From NCBI GenBank assembly GCA_015227615.1, contig JAALGZ010000018.1, positions 310,001 through 374,000 of the forward strand: DNA of 64,000 nt. Direction: 5' to 3'. Of this stretch, positions 50,401-62,868 are shown one piece after another; position 1 is the stretch's first letter; every line of letters starts with the position of its first letter. A model generated the notes under the pieces. That model saw only the letters and a list, made by a program, of their open reading frames with translations. It made no database searches and was not told where the DNA came from. The stretch comes from Labyrinthula sp. Ha. Its lineage: Eukaryota > Sar > Bigyra > Labyrinthulida > Labyrinthulaceae. A program made the translations under genes and the position numbers.

Positions 50401-52492
50401 TGTAAAATCCATTTTATTGTTGATCTTTGTTTTGGTTTTTTATTTGAAGAATTAAAACTTATTGTTGTTAAACCTTATAGAGTCAAGGGAGCTCTATGTT
50501 CCAAAATTATCATTGGTGTGCTCAGCAGTAAGAACTTAGAACTTCGTACACTACAATCTACCTTTTCATTCTTAACTGTCCTCTTGACTTCTTTTCGTTG
50601 AATACCCCAAAGAGGAAAGTACTTGGAACTTAGAATTCAAGTCAGATTAACATTAGAAGCCAACTGGGGGGCGGCATTCAACAAAGATAACTTCTAAGTT
50701 TACGCAGTTTTAGTTAGCTCTATTTGTTCACTACATATTTTAGTTGCTTCTCAAGCTTTATTCTACCTTAATGAATCCAGAAGTTTTTGGTGTGTGATAA
50801 TTTAGGATGTCATTATATATAATCAGCAAATGATTAGGTAAGCTCGTTACATCAATTAATGATAATCTAGAGTTCGCAGCAAAACTACCATATCTCTCTG
50901 ACTTGTAACTGGGCTAATGTTAGCTTATCATTAGGTTGTGCTAGTATGTTAAGGATAACTATATCTAGCCCCAGCCCATTTAACTACAATATTACATACT
51001 CTAAACCCTTGTGGAAGTTAAAACCAGAAGGGATATCCAATAATCAGAGTTAATTCGTCCAAAATGTTATAATTTTTCAATTCTATACCTATGTTGTTAA
51101 TTGGTACAATTGGATGACTTATCGACTACCTCTATAGATGCTAAGGCTGGCTTCTGGAAAGTACATAATGGAAGATTGGGTTAAATTTCCACTAAATTAT
51201 TTATCGTTAAATCCATTAACCAAGTTGCACAAGCTGCCAGAAAACAGAATTATGAGAAAATGAATGGGGACATGAAAAGCACGACATAGACCAGTGTCTT
51301 CCAATATGCTGGAAGATTCTTCATTTATTTTAGTTTCTGCCTCATATTTGGAGTCCAATTCACCTAACCCATGTCATACTCCACAAGAAGTTGCTTGAGC
51401 GAACAAAGTGATATCACGAATAATAATACACAAGGTATTAAGCATGAACAGAAAAAAATGCGGGGCGAAAGTCTTGAACTGGTTACTTGCTGCCTCTTGG
51501 GACACTTTGCAAACCTTAGCCACATGAGCAATATGTATGTTTCTGAATAGAGGGATAGCTCTAGTATGTATTCAAGATAATGGATGTTGAAATGAAGAGA
51601 AAGTGTATTACTAGGGTGCACAGCGATTCCTCATTGTGAACTCAAGTTGTCATTTGAGAAAATTTTCAAGTAAAGGAGTGAAGCTGATTAATTTTGGACA
51701 CCACATTGAGTGAGGAATATGGAACTCATTGAGTAACTAACTGAAGATATTGGAGGAGCTGAAAGTCCTTAATTGGTTCCTCATCAAGGACTTTGAGCTT
51801 CATGGTTAAGCTCCCAGGATTTTCAACACACCAAGAAAATATTTTGAGTCAGCTTAAATTAAAAAAACAAAATTCCTCAATGAGGAAGTTTCTTTAGTGT
51901 GTCCGCTACATATTGTCGAAGTGCGATTGATAAAAAATATACAATCAGTAGGTGATAGTTCGACCACAGGAAATTAAGAAAACAATTGGCTTAATAGTAT
52001 TATCGCTCACAGTAACGCTCCATTAAGATTTAATTTGTGGTTCTAACGGTAAAGGAAGTTTAACAAAATAAAACTTCGTTAGTTAACGTTAAGCATGATA
52101 CCGATTTCTGAAAAATTTTTTATGCCAAGAAATGAAAAAACGATTTGGAAATATAGCTGCAGAAACAATTCTAGTTGACCGTTGGGTTCCGCTGGGGATG
52201 TTAGAATCTCTAATAAAATAATGGTATTATTATGGTAATGATGATACCAAAAACATATATTGAAATCATAGACAAAGTTTTAAATTAACGTTACTAAGAA
52301 TTTTATTGTATCAATACCAACAATATTGTATATGCGATGATAACTGTATCTAGTTCTTCGTAAAAAACTTAGTCTTCACACTCCTTTTTCGAGGAGAAGG
52401 GTAAAATGATCCGTTATTTTAGAACACAGAATATAAAATCCGTTTAATTGAAAGTAAAACTTAATTGGAAAAGAAAAGAAAAAAAAAGAAGA
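41474..52492. other. gene-free stretch (11 kb) with a few unclear open frames
   Basis: No supported gene. It holds the GC-rich hairpin at 41937-41960 and a tRNA-like promoter pattern near 51452-51530. At about 48.4-50.0 kb, a less AT-rich zone has many overlapping short frames on both strands. Plus-strand 49814-50023 contains GMWELLGRRKLNLREH, which reads like protein but has no family and no clear ATG. This could be another decayed transposon. Confidence 0.4.
41937..41960. other. GC-rich hairpin
   Basis: CTCCCGA and TCGGGAG form a perfect 7 bp stem around a 10-base loop, in strongly AT-rich surroundings. Function is unknown. Confidence 0.5.
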
Positions 52493-54100
52493 ATGAAAAC
52501 CAATGTAAAGAATCTTGTTAAACTCAGCTCTAAAGCAGTGTTGGCCTTTGTATTGTATAACGTAGTAAAGTTGTACCTTCGCTGGAAGAGGAGTGTAAGG
52601 CTTCTGAAAAACCTAGCAAAAAAATCAGACAAAATTGCTTTTGCGGATGAACTTGGTAGTACACCCTTGGCTATGGCACAAAATATGTTGGACAAGAGAC
52701 CTTGCATTCATCACTACAGACTATCGCTTTTTGAGAAGTATACCAAAGGGTTTAGCAACAGGGTAAAGACGTTTGGAGCATGTGGGATCCTTCTAAACTA
52801 CAATCCGATCCTTTTCACTGTTGACCCAGTTTTAATCAAACATGTTTTTAGAGATCAAGTCAACACCTACTTGAAAATGGATTTTGGGTTTGAAATGGGT
52901 TTTGGAAAGAGTATACAAACGGCTCAACACGGACCGTTCGCAGATGATGGAGGGATTTTTTTTAGTTTCCAAAGGAAGACAGCGTCCAAGCTATTCACCA
53001 AGAAGAATCTACATGGATTTGCAAATACCAGTATTTCAAAGCATTTAGTAAATATTCACAATGCAGTATCTCAATTAGCAGTAGATGGTATGACAAAAGA
53101 GTTTCCTCTGAAGAATTATATATTTGAATTTACTTTCCAAGTAATGTCTGAAGTTGGATTTGGTAAAGTATATGCAAATCGTGAGGACACCAAGCAGTAT
53201 CTTAAAGCCTTTAAGGACTTTTTTGATCTGCTTCCTAATACACTAGAAAACCCCTTGTGGAAAATCCCTCTTAGTCAATATTGGGTCCCTTCTAAAGTTG
53301 AATTTATGAAAAACAAGAAAATATTAGACACTTTATGCTATGAAATGGTAGACGACAGAATGAAAAGCGATAACAAAACTGAAGCAGATGATCTTCTTGC
53401 ACTTTTTATTCAGGCTTCAAGAGGCAGTGAGTATTGCTCAAGGGAAATTATGAAGAACTTTGCACTCTTGTTTTTATCGGCTGGAACTGACACATCATCG
53501 TTGAGCCTACAATACATGGTTCTTTATCTATGCAGAGACAGAGAACTACAAGAAAAACTAAGAAACCTGGTTTTGGAATTTTCTAGTTTTGATCCAATAA
53601 CTAAGGAAATGAAAATCGATTTGGACAAGATGAAAGCCTGTAAATTCTTGGATGCCTTTATTTTTGAAACCATGCGGCTTCATTCAGTTGTCGGGTTTAA
53701 TGGCCGAACAAGCGCTAAAGCAGACGTCTTACCTGACGGAAGTGTTGTGCCAAAGGGAACCACTGTTATTTATGATGCCTTTAGTATAGCCCATGATCCA
53801 AGTGTCTATGAAAATCCAAGAGAGTTTCTTCCAGAAAGATGGATGTCAGACGATAGAGTTCCAGAGTCATTTGATGACAGCAAGTATATAGTTTTTGCTG
53901 CTGGTAAGAGAATTTGCATGGGGAAAGACTTGGCTCTGCAGGAGATGAAGATGTTCGTGTCATACTTCTTGAATGCTTTTGAGATTAGCCTTTCCGAGAA
54001 AGAGAAGAAAATTTTGGCTACACAAGAGTTCCACTATGGAGTTGGTCAGTTTCACGACTACAGAAATGACTTGTTAATTAACTTAAAGCTAAGACATTAA
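52493..54100 (+). CDS. cytochrome P450, CYP86/CYP704-like
   Basis: 535 residues, intronless, with a TAA stop. A haem-thiolate monooxygenase anchored in the ER by an N-terminal hydrophobic helix (about residues 13-28, AVLAFVLYNVVKLYL). The I-helix oxygen-binding motif is AGTDTSS at 330-336. The K-helix ExxR is E392 to R395 in FETMRLH. The PERF-type region reads FLPERW. The haem loop is FAAGKRICMG, with the thiolate ligand C475. The combination of AGTDTSS, FETMRLHS and GKDLALQEMK resembles the CYP86 clan, whose members often hydroxylate fatty-acid chains. Substrate cannot be set from sequence. The ATG at 52493 is preferred; the frame extends 15 lysine-rich codons upstream without an ATG. It stands alone between long gene-free stretches. 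Confidence 0.93.
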   Translation: MKTNVKNLVKLSSKAVLAFVLYNVVKLYLRWKRSVRLLKNLAKKSDKIAFADELGSTPLAMAQNMLDKRPCIHHYRLSLFEKYTKGFSNRVKTFGACGILLNYNPILFTVDPVLIKHVFRDQVNTYLKMDFGFEMGFGKSIQTAQHGPFADDGGIFFSFQRKTASKLFTKKNLHGFANTSISKHLVNIHNAVSQLAVDGMTKEFPLKNYIFEFTFQVMSEVGFGKVYANREDTKQYLKAFKDFFDLLPNTLENPLWKIPLSQYWVPSKVEFMKNKKILDTLCYEMVDDRMKSDNKTEADDLLALFIQASRGSEYCSREIMKNFALLFLSAGTDTSSLSLQYMVLYLCRDRELQEKLRNLVLEFSSFDPITKEMKIDLDKMKACKFLDAFIFETMRLHSVVGFNGRTSAKADVLPDGSVVPKGTTVIYDAFSIAHDPSVYENPREFLPERWMSDDRVPESFDDSKYIVFAAGKRICMGKDLALQEMKMFVSYFLNAFEISLSEKEKKILATQEFHYGVGQFHDYRNDLLINLKLRH

Positions 54101-57100
54101 ATGCAACGATGTAAGTAAGTTATCCTGTTTGGCTTGGTAAACTTTTAGAGTTGAGTTTGTATTTGAATAATGGAGTAACTAGAAAGATAAAGTGTTACTT
54201 CAGTTTATCTTAATTACGATACTAGTTGAATTGAGATATGAACCAGTGGTATTGAAACTTTATTTTGCTTTTTGTCGCTAATTACTCTCTACGGAGTTTC
54301 CGTATATGTGTAATTAAGGTTCACTAAGTATGATACTAAACAATGAAAAAGCTCGTTGAACCCTTATTTCGTAAAAATCACCTTTTTTTATGGATATTAC
54401 TTAGATATTTCATGAATCTAAGCTTTGCTTTTCTAGTTGTTGCTCAGTATTTTACTCAGCGCTCACTTAATGATGAAACTGGAGGGAAATGTGAGCATAT
54501 ATATCTTCAATTTGCAAAATAACCCTAACCTTTTTTTGTTAGGACTCTGATATATATTTTCACATAGTAGCTTTACTTGGTTTCAACTAGACAAGAGAAC
54601 ACAGTTGAGTCAAAGAGATAGTTTACTCGTAGTATGTCAGACTGGGCATAAACAGAATGGAAAGAAGGACTAAAGGTTGTTTGTCTAGTACCGATTAAAT
54701 AAACATGTTTAGGGTTTCAATAAGTCATCTTTTTATAAGCTGCTTAGAGAGTTTTAATGATATCACAAAACACATTTGAAATTTTACTAAATCGTCTCTA
54801 TTTACTTTGCTGAGCTAGCTAAGGCAAGTTCTTGATGAGTTTGTTTTAACTTTATGGCAAACTAGAAAATACCAGAGAATTTAGTGGTAAACGAATAAAC
54901 CCTATATCAACATTTAATTCTCTTTTTTTTAATATTTTCTTAACTTGAACCTACTTCTTCTGTAGCAGTTTCATGCTTTCAGCTCTCACACCAGGGAATA
55001 GTTTCTCTCTTACTCTTGTCATCATTGCACGATAGGAGTCGCTTTATCTAAATAGATTCAACTCCTTTAATATAGTTGTAATCTGGGATTTATCATATGT
55101 CGTGATAAGAGTAAGCTTTCAATAAAAGGGAATAAGATTAGTTATGGTGTGGTAATTGCATCTCTGACTCTAATTGATGATTTTCAGTTTAATGCACATA
55201 ACACTAATACATAGCCTGAAACTATTCAAGGCAACTCATCAAAGTCAAGGCCTTAAAAGGTATGAAAACTTCTTACTTCAACTTTTGAAAATAATATATT
55301 CATTACCATAAACCTTATGGTTCTCATTACTTTCAAATTGCTGTATAAAGAATTAGTATTGATTCCCTTGAAAAACATACAGCCACTTGAAGCACAAACC
55401 TAGTATCAAAACATGCATGAGCGAGTTGAATGATATAGCTCAGCTTTAACCAAGAATCTTCTTTTGAAAATTCTTGGTTTTAAAACTTTGAAACCTCCTA
55501 ATCTGCGCAATTATGGCAAAACTCTCCCCTACGACATCATTAGACACAAGACCGTCTAGTTCATATAAAATAATAAGTATGCAAGTACAGCTTGGATTAT
55601 CTCCGTCAACTGAGTGCCTGTTATATTTAATGCACGATACTACACGGTAGGCCTGATTAGATCAAAATTATATTAGCTTGGTCTGTTTATTTTCGTAAGG
55701 CATCTTCGTAACACTATTAGAGCAGTAACCTCTACACTCAAAGGTAATGCGTACTTTATCAAAAATGCTCTTCTTATTCTATTAAGGCGTTTGCTTAATC
55801 TTCATTAGTGCTTTATAGATTACAAGAAACTTGTATTTCCCGACAACTTCTTCCCAGAACTCGATTAAAAGGTTACTTTAGATATTCTTATCAAGCTGCA
55901 ACACGACGCACCTTTAATAGTTTCTGTTAGAACAATCTCCCAGAAACCTCTGGTTTCGATATATACTTCTCTGACAGGTAATTATTGTCACTTAACAAGT
56001 TTGTAACAGACGCATATTTCATGTATAGAAGCATCCTGTTACCCAAAAGCATTTCATCGATAGCTGTCAATATATGTCTAAAAGCCTAGAACCACTTAGT
56101 GATTCTTATCGTGCCGTAACTTACGATAGTTAACGTTAATTCTTTAATAATTTTGCTTAGCATTATTAATGTTAAGTAGAATTTAAGACTTATCGTTAAA
56201 CAAATTTATCGTTAAAATAACGGAATTGGTGATAAGCACAATAAGTAATGGTAGGTACCGGTATGTTTTGGGAAATTGAACAAACTCGAAAATTTCTCTT
56301 CATAGTTAAAGTAAAAACCAAACAAGTCCAGGAAAAAAAACTCCCTGTGTGAGCAAAAAAGGTGCCGCCAACAGAAATAGAATTGACTTTCATGCATAAA
56401 CAAACAATCACTTGTTACCTGAAGCTTTAAAACTAATTGTTATCTACTTATTGGAGATTTTGGTTAGCTGAACTGTCTGAGGCACGTGTTTGCGCGAAAA
56501 AACGCTATGATTAGGCCAAAGGAAAGAAAACCGGTCAACTCAACTAAGGGTGTTGAATTAAATTCTCTTAAGTACATTTTTTTTTAGTTTGGGCCCGGAT
56601 TGGTGCATTTCTATTCGAAAACTATGCAAAATTCTTGGTGTCACCAAGGTATTACCTCTATTTTCTCAGTAATTTCTTCTCTCAGCGAGTAGAAGCAGTT
56701 TCTAATTATCAAGAAAAAGTATTTAAAATATTTTGATACCATTGAAGAGTTCATTCTGAGGCGAGAATAAAATAACTTCAAGGGTAAGATTAGTAGTCAC
56801 AAGAAGATTTTCATATCAAATAGCTTGCACATGATGTTGATTCTATGTTGCATTTACTTTTGATTCAGATTTTGCTTCAATTATATTCTTTTAAAATAAG
56901 AATATAGGCATAATATATTATGAAAACATGATTTGGGAAAGAATATTAAATTGTTAAAAGATTTTGGGAATACCAAAAGTTATCGTGAAAATTGTGCTTA
57001 ACGGTAATTTCCGTATAATTCAAGATCCGTTAAGAATTCTAACGATTTCACCTGACTTGGGTTTGTATTGTTTCAACAAACTAAAATATATCTGATAGAA

Positions 57101-57964
57101 TAGAGTTAATGTAATTCATAGTATACAGAGAATACATAATATATTCATATTGAATACTAAAAAAATAAGAAAGAACAGAATTGTGATATCTGACAGATTC
57201 CTTACCGTTAACAACGGTAACCAAAGTTTGAGCATTTTTTTGCGATAGTTTACGAAAAGCATAATAAGAAACCTTAGACCCACTATTCCCATTAGGACCA
57301 TTACTCTGTGATTGCTCTTTATATTAAACAAGGTTTTTCCTGAGGAACCAATTCTGTTCCCACAATATTCCATCAACTGGGTAAAACCATAAAATTAGGT
57401 AAAAATAAATGGTACAGTCAGTCTCATATTTGGATTCTTCATTATAAACTGCTTAGGGGCAAATTTGCAAGCAATGTATATCCTAGGTGCAAGCTGAACT
57501 CTAGAAACTCTGCTCGGGTAAGTGAAGCTCCATTTAGCCAACTACACATCAAGCATAAAGCTAGAAAGTCTTAAAGTGCTGCTTCTATCATAGCTCTTAA
57601 TCAATGAACACTACTAGAAAATATTGCTGAAGCTCTACCTAGAGAAAAAATACTAAACTAAATCTTGCGACGACTGATGACGGTAAGTGGCTAAAAACTC
57701 TTGAAGAAAAAGGAGTTAAAGCAACGCCTTCAAAACCTGGTTTAAGTGGATTTGACACAAATTAATACAAGCCCAAGAAGATAGAGAACTCGGTCTATTA
57801 TTACTTTCTTATATATGTGCGAAGAATATCTTAAGTAGGACAAATAGGTAAAGGGTTATGGATTCTGTGTACACGTTTTTAGTAAACTAGTTACAGTAAC
57901 TTGTGGAACATTTCCCTATACGTCAGATATAAGAACACCTTGTCGGAGCCCAAAAATAAGGCAG
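54101..57964. other. gene-free stretch
   Basis: No supported gene. At about 57650-57765 a short plus-strand frame reads like protein (TTDDGKWLKTLEEKGVKA), but the surrounding frames are closed. It may be a relic. TTAACGTTA and related motifs recur near 52090, 56130 and 57215 without forming a clear element. Confidence 0.45.
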
Positions 57965-57974
57965 AATCACGAGT

Positions 57975-58451
57975 AGAGGTGGGACTTGATTTATTGATGA
58001 TTAATCAATAAAAGTTTTCCCCATAGTTTTCTTATTGATTGATTCTATTTATTCTCTAACAATTTTGACTGAATAGTGATAATTAATTTATTATGAATAC
58101 AAGGCTGTGTCACAAAACCCTGGACCAAATAGCCAAATAAAATATTTTCATATTTGTACCGTACGTAGAGTTTTTGAAAAAGTCATATGTCCCAACAACA
58201 TTTTATTGCCATATTATTCCCAGTTCATGTGGCCAGTTTTTAAATACTATCATAAGGTGTAGAAAACAAGTAAAGAATTTCCGGTAATTTAAAAAAAGGT
58301 CGCATAACCCATACTTATTTTGATAATCAGTTGATAATCAAAACAGAGTCAGAATCATTTGATAAAAATCAAAACTCAAATTCTTTTATTGTTGGTAAGA
58401 ATCAAAATTATTATTAAATAATTATTGATATTTTTTATCAAATCCCACCCT
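57975..58451. mobile_element. MITE-like element, copy B
   Basis: About 477 bp, with terminal inverted repeats AGAGGTGGGACTTGAT and ATCAAATCCCACCCT. Flanks AATCACGAGT (57965-57974) and AATCATGAGT (58452-58461) differ at one base, a 10 bp target duplication. The right ~140 bp, reversed, match copy A closely. No coding capacity. Target length and AT-rich palindromic interior would suit a Mutator-like or hAT-like non-autonomous element; the superfamily is not settled. Confidence 0.8.
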
Positions 58452-58461
58452 AATCATGAGT

Positions 58462-60671
58462 CAATTTGGTGCTCCAGTAAAATACGGAAATCTACAACCA
58501 TATTATCTGGTTCTTATGGTACAACATTTGACTCGCTTGTTTCAACATGTTATCCTATTTGATCCAAATTAGTTAGCGGATCTTTGAAACAACTATCATT
58601 ATTTTGTCAAGAATTCTCAGTTTCATAATCTATATCCTAGTGCTTAACAATGAAAAGAGTCTTACAGAAGTTCATTGTTAACTTCATTGCTGAAAGCAAC
58701 CTATAGCCTGTTGAATAGTTAGTTTTCTCCTAATTTTAACATGTACTATCACTTGAGTTGAAATGGACAAGCCTAGGGGGAACTCTATTACATTTTTATC
58801 TATTATTAAGTTAGGATTATTCACTCGTATGATTTAAGAAAAGCTTTAAGTCAATAACTGCAAGAAACTCCGCCAGACGTTAGGTTTCTCTCCTTGCAGT
58901 TAACATGTTCAACTTAAACATGAGGCAACTATCGTGATACTTGAATTTTTCTACAAGGCGAGTGGATAATTTGCAAGTCAATAGGAGATAGTTAAACAAT
59001 ATTCCGGAATTAGAAGTTCTATTTCAAAAGCTGTACAGAACCAAGTCCTTAGAAAGGCTTAAAACCTGCAATGGTGTTACCTTAATTAAAAATTTTGACG
59101 GTATGACTTAAAGTTAATAGCAGCCAGAAGAGAGCCTATTAGAGAGAGAAAACGTTAAGGTAATAAGAATGTTCTTCTTTGGAGTAAAGAATTTTTATAT
59201 AGAGCAGCATGGCTCTTATCTTCTTCTAGTTTTTACTCATAACGTTACAACTATTCATTCCAATTATAGAGGAACTTATTTTGAGGCTTTTGGATATCTA
59301 AGTAAAACTATTATGATTTGGCTTGGTAACTTTTACGGGTATAGCGGTTTAACCTGAGTTTAGTATCTTTCGTTCTATCTAAGTTTCTATTGCTTCACGA
59401 AGCTGTCAATTAAAGAAACTCTTCGTACCTGATGTTTGAAATGAAAATGGAAAGAGAGTATGATATTGCTCTTGTTAAAACTATTTTAACTAATATTCAT
59501 GTTCTTAGGCCCTCAGTAAATAAACCGTTGTTACAGCTCCTGTAAGTATTCGGTTCCAGTTATACAAAAAGATAAGGATAGAAAGTTTAAGAAAACGGCT
59601 TTCTATAACATACACTGCTAATCAATTTTTTAGAAGCATTATCTCTACCTGAAAATTTCTCCTTAGTTTTCCAGTAGCTCCTATCTACTAAGTTTAATCA
59701 TATACCAAGAGCCTTTAATATGTGTTTGCGTAAACAGCGTAATGGTTTTTTCTTCTTCCACCAATTTGTATTGATCTTTACTGAGTTTGCTGCTACGTTT
59801 TCTTAGAATCTGAGGTTTTGATTTTGCTCTTAACAGGTTTACATGCTCGGAATGAGTTATCGAACAGTCGGATACTCAAACCAGAATACAAGGTCCTAAA
59901 TAGAACATTAGGCGTTCATAGTGAAGTCCATCATCTACTTAGGATGTTGATTCGAAGCCTAAAATTCACATGAAGCACGCATAAACTGAAAATAAGTTCT
60001 GTTTCTTACTTTAAAAATGCTTTCTAATGGATTTATACTTTCATAAGGCAATTTACTCGTATCAACTCTTTAGTTCTCTTAATTTCTTAACGTGCAGTTA
60101 GCGATGCTCTTTTGTTCTTGTTTTATCTTAATTAATTTCACAAGACTGGTTCTGTCTTAGTTTCACAAAGTAACTACCAAGTATTTCTCTCAATTAATAG
60201 TAATATGACAATCGATTACCCCTTGAATATATACACAAATGAGATATTTTCAACTAACTTAATATTCAAACTACTTTCAAACCCTTAATGCGTAATTCTC
60301 TCCGGAATCTGTGTTCCTCAGGTAGAACTAGAGCAAAACTATCAGTAGTGTATTTTCTTCAGGAAGGATTGCTTTAGGCTTTTCAGAGCTTTAAGAAAAA
60401 AACAAACACTAGGTGCCAAATATTTCATTAAGTTTGAAAAAGTAACATGGCTAGCAAAATTTGTCCCTTTTAGCCACTCTCAATATTCGGTCATCTAAAT
60501 TCCAAACATGTCATTGGATAAATTGTTTTTATATTGTAAATATATTGGATAAATAATATTTTGGAAACCAAACAAACTGGACTGAATCGAGAAAAAATCG
60601 AAGAACAGAAAAAAAGAAAAATCAGATCGAAAGACTCTACTGAAACCTATTCAGCGCCTTTACGAGTAGCT
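58462..60671. other. gene-free stretch, MYB gene 5' flank
   Basis: No supported gene. A 62-codon ATG frame at 59169-59357 is hydrophobic and unrecognised. The MYB reading frame is open back to 60540 without an ATG, so that gene may start upstream. Confidence 0.45.
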
Positions 60672-61903
60672 ATGTCTAATAACCCTCATGCACCCGAACC
60701 GTCTCTCATCCGACTTCCAGATAATAAAGAGGCAAGTCTTCTGGTTACCGAAGTTATAGCAAAAGCTGGAAGTGAGCTCAAACTCTCCTCAGATGAATAC
60801 AAGCTAGGGCAATTCTGCGCTGTAAAGATACTCGACTCTTTTCAAGATGACTTGCAAAGTCTCCAATCCTCAGTTGAGACTATGAAGCAGGCAATCAACT
60901 CAACAAAAATTAAGGCCAATCCTCCGTTTACGCCGTTTTTACCTTATGTACCTTTTCCGAATCCTCCTATTCAAAATGTCTACCTACCTCCAAATGTACT
61001 GCCTGAGATGCATCAAGGTGCTGGAAAACGTCACTTAAATCCAGTACTGTTCTCATTGTTTTTACTCTTTAGATCTTAAGCAACCAGATGAAGCGAAAGA
61101 CAGAATCACCAAGCCACATTGCTAGCGTTGGAAATCCTCTGCACACACCAAAGAGGCAGAGATCAAGTAAGTGGAGCCAGGAGCAAGATGACGCGTTAAG
61201 AATAGCAGTGAAGAAATGGGATGGGCGGAATTGGAAGGCCATTGCGGAATTGGTCCCTGGTAGAGACCATGTTCAGTGCCTTCAGAGATGGAAAAAAGTT
61301 TTACGACCTGGCTTGGTTAAAGGCCATTGGAGTGCTGAGGAAGATAAGAAACTTCTTGAGCTAATCCAGGATGAAAAAATGCATTCGTGGGCCATGGTTG
61401 CCTCTCAAATTACAGGCAGAACAGCAAAGCAGTGTAGAGAAAGATGGAGTTTGAATTTAGATCCAAGTATCAATAGATCCCCTTGGAAACCTGAAGAGGA
61501 TGAGCTGCTCTTGAGATTGTTCGAGTCAATGGGAGGAAAATGGAGCGAGATAAAGACGCACTTTAATGGACGTACTGAAAACGCTGTGAAGACTAGGTAT
61601 AAGAGTTTAGCTAGGGCTAAAGCCAGAGAATGGACTCAAGATCAAGATAGAAAGCTTATTGAGTTGAGATTAAAGTATGGGAAGGATTGGAATAGGATTA
61701 AGGCTGAGATGCCAGGAAGATCTAGGAACGCCATTAAGGTTCGCTGTAAGACACTAGAGTATGAAGGTCAGGTAGCCCAAGTAGAGAACATGGAGCCTGA
61801 AGCTGTACGAGCTGTGAGTCAGCCTGATTTCCCTGAAGTTGGGAAAATAGAGGAGTCAAAAGAGGTTGACGTTGGGGGCGTGGGCGCTGATAGTATGGTA
61901 TGA
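60672..61903 (+). CDS. four-repeat MYB DNA-binding protein
   Basis: Exons 60672-61043 and 61073-61903, joined by a 29-nt intron, give 400 residues with a TGA stop. Residues 1-124 are a linker-like N-terminus with a proline-rich end. A basic segment (TPKRQR) near 150 is a probable nuclear signal. Four MYB/SANT repeats follow, starting near W158, W210, W262 and W311. Each carries spaced aromatic residues and a C-terminal QRW, RERW, TRY or VRC helix. Repeats 2 and 3 resemble the c-Myb core, including GRTAKQCRERW. The array could be a 3R-MYB with an extra repeat or a SNAPc4-like protein, so it probably binds DNA in the nucleus. The acidic C-terminus may activate transcription. The frame extends 44 codons upstream of the first ATG with lysine-rich, coding-like text, so the true start may be in an unseen upstream exon. 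Confidence 0.85.
61044..61072 (+). other. 29-nt spliceosomal intron in the MYB gene
   Basis: It begins GTACTG and ends CTCTTTAG. Removal changes the frame and links the N-terminal ORF, which otherwise stops at 61079, to the MYB-repeat ORF. Confidence 0.8.
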
Positions 61904-62868
61904 GTGTTAGGTATTTGTTTGTGAGTTATGTGGGTTTTGAACGAATGAATAGAATCGAGGCTAATTTTTTAATTTATGGAAACTCAATTTGCGTTCTTAT
62001 TACTTAGTCTATGGCGTTCACTGCAAAAGACAAGTTGTTTTTTGAATTTCTCTGTTGTATTTGTCCACAAATTGACCTTCAAGTTACAGCTTCAGCTCAG
62101 TTATAAACGATCTTTTGTGTGAAATAGGGAGAATGAATACATAGTCGCACTGCTGCCTTAATTATACATTAAACCATGTGATCAGTTAATCACTAATACC
62201 CAAAACAAGGTCTCAGAGTTCATATACTAGAAGATATAAATACGACTATTTCACTAAGCGGAGTAACCTGTAATTACGACATTTTCAGAAGTATAGAAAA
62301 CTATCAACTCTATTACAGAACTTCAGTTCATTTTTAAATCTCTTGCTCTAGCAATTTTAAACTTACTGCTTTAGTGTAGTAATAATGCCTGAAGAGGCTG
62401 AGGTACTAAAGCAACTTCACCTTTCTCTCACCTAACAGTTAATGATATAAGATCCACAATCAGTTTTTGAAAATAGAACATACTACATATTTATTTCATA
62501 GAAGAAAGGTCCTATGTTGGAAAGACCATTCATTCCTGGGGTGGATGACAGGGGAATATAAGACACTTTGATAAATACACCCTGAGCGAACCCTCTTTCA
62601 GAAGCAGCATCATATTGTTCAGTTATTTTCAAACTATCCCTTGTATCTTAAAAATGACCGAATGGCGAAGAACCAAATTGACAGGTAAGTCCAGCTTTTA
62701 GCATTGTCGTTATAGAACAAGGGTACGAATATTACAAACTTGTATCTGAATCTTTTTCATGATTCATACCAACGGTTGCAGCAGCCTGAGTTGGACTAAT
62801 ACTGAACGATAGATTTTTGCACTTATACCAATACCAAGTTAAAGCCAATCAGCCTACAGCATCTATTG
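61904..62868. other. intergenic region between convergent genes
   Basis: 965 bp between the MYB stop and the dolichol kinase stop. Nothing else is seen. Confidence 0.5.
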
